A stretch of 64,000 nt of DNA from assembly GCF_003627955.1 (NCBI RefSeq), contig NZ_RBWS01000009.1:124001-188000 (forward strand), written 5' to 3'. A program made the translations under genes and the position numbers. The DNA is from Sphingobacterium puteale. GTDB lineage: Bacteria > Bacteroidota > Bacteroidia > Sphingobacteriales > Sphingobacteriaceae. Positions 61,529 to 64,000 of this stretch are shown piece after piece (position 1 is the stretch's first letter; every line of letters begins with the position of its first letter). The notes under the pieces are model-generated. The model saw nothing but the letters and a program-made list of their open reading frames with translations, was not told where the DNA came from and searched no databases.

Positions 61529-62611
61529 ATGAAAAGAGTATTTATGCTCGTTAATTTGGCTATCGTATTATGCCAAATTGGGTGTACTTCCAAAAAGGAA
61601 GAAAAAGAAGAGAAAGAAAAATTTAATGTGACTTCTCCGGTACAAATGGATACAACTATCCGTAAAGATTTTGTATCCCAGATTAAGTCTTTCCGTAATA
61701 TTGAATTACGCGCACAGGAAAAAGGATATCTTGAACAAATTTTTGTGGACGAAGGACAATTTGTACACAAAGGACAACTGCTGTTCCGCATTATGCCCAA
61801 AATGTATGAAGCAGAGTTTAGAAAATCCATGGCTGAAGTGAATGTTGCCGAGATCGAAGTACAGAATACCAAGAGTCTAGCGGATAAAAATGTGGTGTCC
61901 CCGAATGAACTTGCCATGGCCAAAGCTAAATTGGAACAGGCTAAAGCCGCTGCAGCTATTGCTAAACTGCACCTTTCTTTTACAGAGATCAGAGCACCAT
62001 TCGATGGTACAATTGACCGAATTCCATTGAAATTAGGAAGTCTGGTGGATGAAGGGGAGCTGTTGACGAGCCTTTCTGACAATAGCCAGATGCTTGTCTA
62101 CTTCAATGTTTCGGAACCAGAGTATCTTAATTATCAAACGAATGTCAGTAAACGGGGGGATACCCATGTCGGATTGTTGCTTGCCAATAATGAATTGCTT
62201 CCGGCGCATGGCGTGGTAGAAACCATCGAGAGTGAATTTGACAGTGAAACAGGTAATATTGCGTTTAGAGCTCGCTTCCCAAACCCCAACCGTTTACTGA
62301 AACACGGTGAAAGCGGAAAGGTCGTGATGAATTTCCCATTGAAGCAGGCATTAATTATACCGCAAAAAGCAACCTATGAATTGCAGGATCGTAAATACGT
62401 TTATGTTGTGGACAAAGACGGCAAGCTAAAAGCCCGCCACATTAACATAGGTAATTCCCTTCCTGATCTTTATGTGGTTGCAAGTGGACTTCAAAAAGAC
62501 GACAAATTCTTACTGGATGGGATACAGAAAGTGAAAGAGGATGAAAAAATCAACTATAGTTTCGTTCAGCCAATAGATGCCATTTCTAATTTGAAGTTAA
62601 AAACAGAATAA
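61529..62611 (+). CDS. RND efflux periplasmic adaptor (membrane fusion protein)
   Basis: A 360-aa lipoprotein (lipobox CQIGC at about 16-20). Lipoyl/barrel-sandwich half-motifs (NIELRAQEKGYLEQIFVDEGQFVHKGQLLF and HLSFTEIRAPFDGTIDRIPLKLGSLVDEGELL in pieces) flank an alpha-hairpin (about 100-140), followed by a beta-barrel and membrane-proximal domain. It bridges the inner-membrane RND pump and an outer-membrane TolC-like channel. The pump gene starts 20 bp downstream. Confidence 0.92.
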   Translation: MKRVFMLVNLAIVLCQIGCTSKKEEKEEKEKFNVTSPVQMDTTIRKDFVSQIKSFRNIELRAQEKGYLEQIFVDEGQFVHKGQLLFRIMPKMYEAEFRKSMAEVNVAEIEVQNTKSLADKNVVSPNELAMAKAKLEQAKAAAAIAKLHLSFTEIRAPFDGTIDRIPLKLGSLVDEGELLTSLSDNSQMLVYFNVSEPEYLNYQTNVSKRGDTHVGLLLANNELLPAHGVVETIESEFDSETGNIAFRARFPNPNRLLKHGESGKVVMNFPLKQALIIPQKATYELQDRKYVYVVDKDGKLKARHINIGNSLPDLYVVASGLQKDDKFLLDGIQKVKEDEKINYSFVQPIDAISNLKLKTE

Positions 62612-62631
62612 ATCCCCATATCTTAAATAAC

Positions 62632-64000
62632 ATGTTTAGTCGTTTTATAAATAGACCTGTACTTTCGATCGTCATATCACTGATCATTGTGTTTCTGGGG
62701 ATTCTTTCAATGGTACAACTTCCGGTAACTCAGTTTCCGTCCATATCGCCACCTAAAGTAAATATTACAGCGGAATACCCGGGGGCGAATGGGGAATTGA
62801 TGATCAAATCAGTGATCATTCCACTTGAACGTGCCATAAATGGTGTTCCCGGAATGAAATACATGGCTTCAGACGCCGGTAACGACGGCGAGGCTAGCAT
62901 ACAGGTGGTGTTCAACCTGGGCACGGATCCAAATCAAGCATCTTTGAACGTACAGAACCGTGTGGCTTCTGTTGTCAATAAACTTCCCCCCATTGTTGTC
63001 CGTGAAGGGGTAAAGATTACACGGGAAGAATCCAATATGTTGATGTATATCAACCTGTTTAGTAAGGATAAAGATCTCGATGGAAATTTTATGTACAACT
63101 ACGCGGATATGAACATCGTTTCTGAGCTGCGGCGTGTCGATGGCGTTGGTGTGGCAAATATTCTCGGAACACGGGAATTGGCCATGCGGATCTGGTTGAA
63201 ACCTGATCGTATGACAGCATATAAAATTTCAGCGGAGGAGGTAATGAAAGCTCTTTCAGAACAAAGCTTGGAGGCATCTCCGGGTAAGGCCGGGGAATCA
63301 TCGGGTATTACGTCACAGTCCTTTGAATATGTGCTGAAATATCCCGGACGTTTTACCACGACAGAAGGCTACGGCAATATCGTATTGCGTACAAATGCCA
63401 ACGGTGAAATGTTGCGTCTGAGGGACATTGCGGACATCAAATTCGGTTCGGCAATGTATGATATCTATTCAACCTTAAATGGAAAACCGTCTGCTGCAAT
63501 CGTGCTGAAGCAATCCTATGGCAGTAATGCTTCTCAGGTTATCCAGGATGTTAAAGACAAAATGAAAGAACTGAAAAGCTCATTTCCAAAGGGACTGGAC
63601 TATGAGATCAGTTATGATGTCTCTAAATTTTTGGACGCCTCAATGGAAAAGGTTATTCATACCCTAGTTGAAGCATTTATTTTGGTGGCAATCGTTGTCT
63701 TCCTATTTTTGGGGGATTGGCGCTCCACATTGATTCCGACTATTGCGGTGCCGGTTTCCTTAGTAGGATCGTTTCTTTTTATGCAATTTTTTGGTATAAC
63801 AATCAACTTGATTACTCTGTTTGCCCTTGTATTGGCCATTGGCGTGGTGGTTGATGATGCTATTGTCGTTATCGAGGCGGTACACGCCAAGATGGAGGAA
63901 TTGCATATTTCCGCTTATCAGGCGACGAAGAAAGCGATGCACGAAATCAGTGGAGCGATCATTGCGATAACCTTCTTAATGGCGGCAGTATTTATACCCG
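62632..64000 (+). CDS. RND efflux permease (AcrB/HAE1 type), 3' end cut by window edge
   Basis: About 456 codons read to the right edge. Starts MFSRFINRPVLSIVISLIIVF, followed by PSISPPKVNITAEYPGAN and the porter domain repeats (SLNVQNRVASVVNKLP). TM4 has ALVLAIGVVVDDAIVVIEAV with the Asp pair used for proton relay in HAE1 pumps. The rest of the roughly 1,040-residue protein and probably a TolC-like gene lie beyond the window. Multidrug-type substrate range is likely but unproven. Confidence 0.93.
   Translation, partial: MFSRFINRPVLSIVISLIIVFLGILSMVQLPVTQFPSISPPKVNITAEYPGANGELMIKSVIIPLERAINGVPGMKYMASDAGNDGEASIQVVFNLGTDPNQASLNVQNRVASVVNKLPPIVVREGVKITREESNMLMYINLFSKDKDLDGNFMYNYADMNIVSELRRVDGVGVANILGTRELAMRIWLKPDRMTAYKISAEEVMKALSEQSLEASPGKAGESSGITSQSFEYVLKYPGRFTTTEGYGNIVLRTNANGEMLRLRDIADIKFGSAMYDIYSTLNGKPSAAIVLKQSYGSNASQVIQDVKDKMKELKSSFPKGLDYEISYDVSKFLDASMEKVIHTLVEAFILVAIVVFLFLGDWRSTLIPTIAVPVSLVGSFLFMQFFGITINLITLFALVLAIGVVVDDAIVVIEAVHAKMEELHISAYQATKKAMHEISGAIIAITFLMAAVFIP

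Noticed and set aside
1..64000. CRISPR arrays, intact insertion sequences, prophage genes, rRNA genes
   Set aside because: I found no regularly spaced repeats, no transposase, integrase or phage structural gene, and no rRNA-like sequence.

Overview
The window reads as chromosomal DNA of a Bacteroidota member, most likely Sphingobacteriaceae (Sphingobacterium/Pedobacter-like). I infer this from gene content and style: a long (672 aa) urocanate hydratase in a hutHIUG operon, a fused OtsA-OtsB, a DUF808/YedI protein, WG-repeat and pentapeptide-repeat proteins, a split 5'-nucleotidase, A-rich ribosome binding sites and one good TTTG-like/TAnnTTTG promoter. No rRNA, CRISPR array, intact insertion sequence or prophage is visible.

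Layout. 1-14 kb is a stress and DNA-maintenance block: a partial phytochrome-like sensor, Ku, an FAD oxidoreductase, topoisomerase IB, a DUF2383 four-helix protein, an ECF sigma factor, small lipoprotein/DUF7218/CsbD genes, and a GH15 hydrolase overlapping otsAB (trehalose). 14-16 kb holds luxS-mtnN, which completes S-adenosylhomocysteine detoxification and makes the AI-2 precursor, plus an ABM-domain protein. 16-23 kb is the hut operon with a divergent LysR gene and a candidate operator and promoter between them. 23-32 kb carries an exonuclease/GIY-YIG fusion, a 1.1 kb gene-poor stretch that may be a decayed element, a LOG-family protein, recR, an MpaB-like oxygenase, a YgjP-like protein without its zinc motif, and an AraC regulator with an amidohydrolase.

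The most striking region is 33.1-36.2 kb. Directly upstream of a slipin gene and an rtcB RNA ligase gene lie three consecutive tRNA-like modules in permuted order: T arm, then an acceptor stem closed by a stable tetraloop (GAAA, GCAA, UUCG), then U8-A9, then D arm, then A26. Two of them are closed by a 5-bp helix where a tRNA would carry its anticodon stem, with a 5-nt variable loop. This is the architecture known for the tRNA-mimicking module of bacterial Y RNAs, but here as a tandem array beside slipin-RtcB and with no Ro60 gene in the window. I consider it a candidate RNA-repair-linked noncoding RNA system.

36-64 kb is mostly housekeeping: a ClC channel, GyrI-like and DUF4256 proteins, a WG-repeat protein, a pentapeptide-repeat protein, aconitase, a TlpA-like thioredoxin, MetA (residues suggest acetyl-CoA use), an M13 peptidase, an MFS transporter, a two-gene 5'-nucleotidase, an EamA exporter with an Lrp regulator, a FUSC-like protein, a YdiJ-like FAD/Fe-S dehydrogenase, a DUF763 protein ending in a clamp-binding-type motif, and the start of an RND efflux operon cut by the right edge. 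Many intergenic regions carry long, nearly perfect inverted repeats that look like bidirectional terminators between convergent genes.
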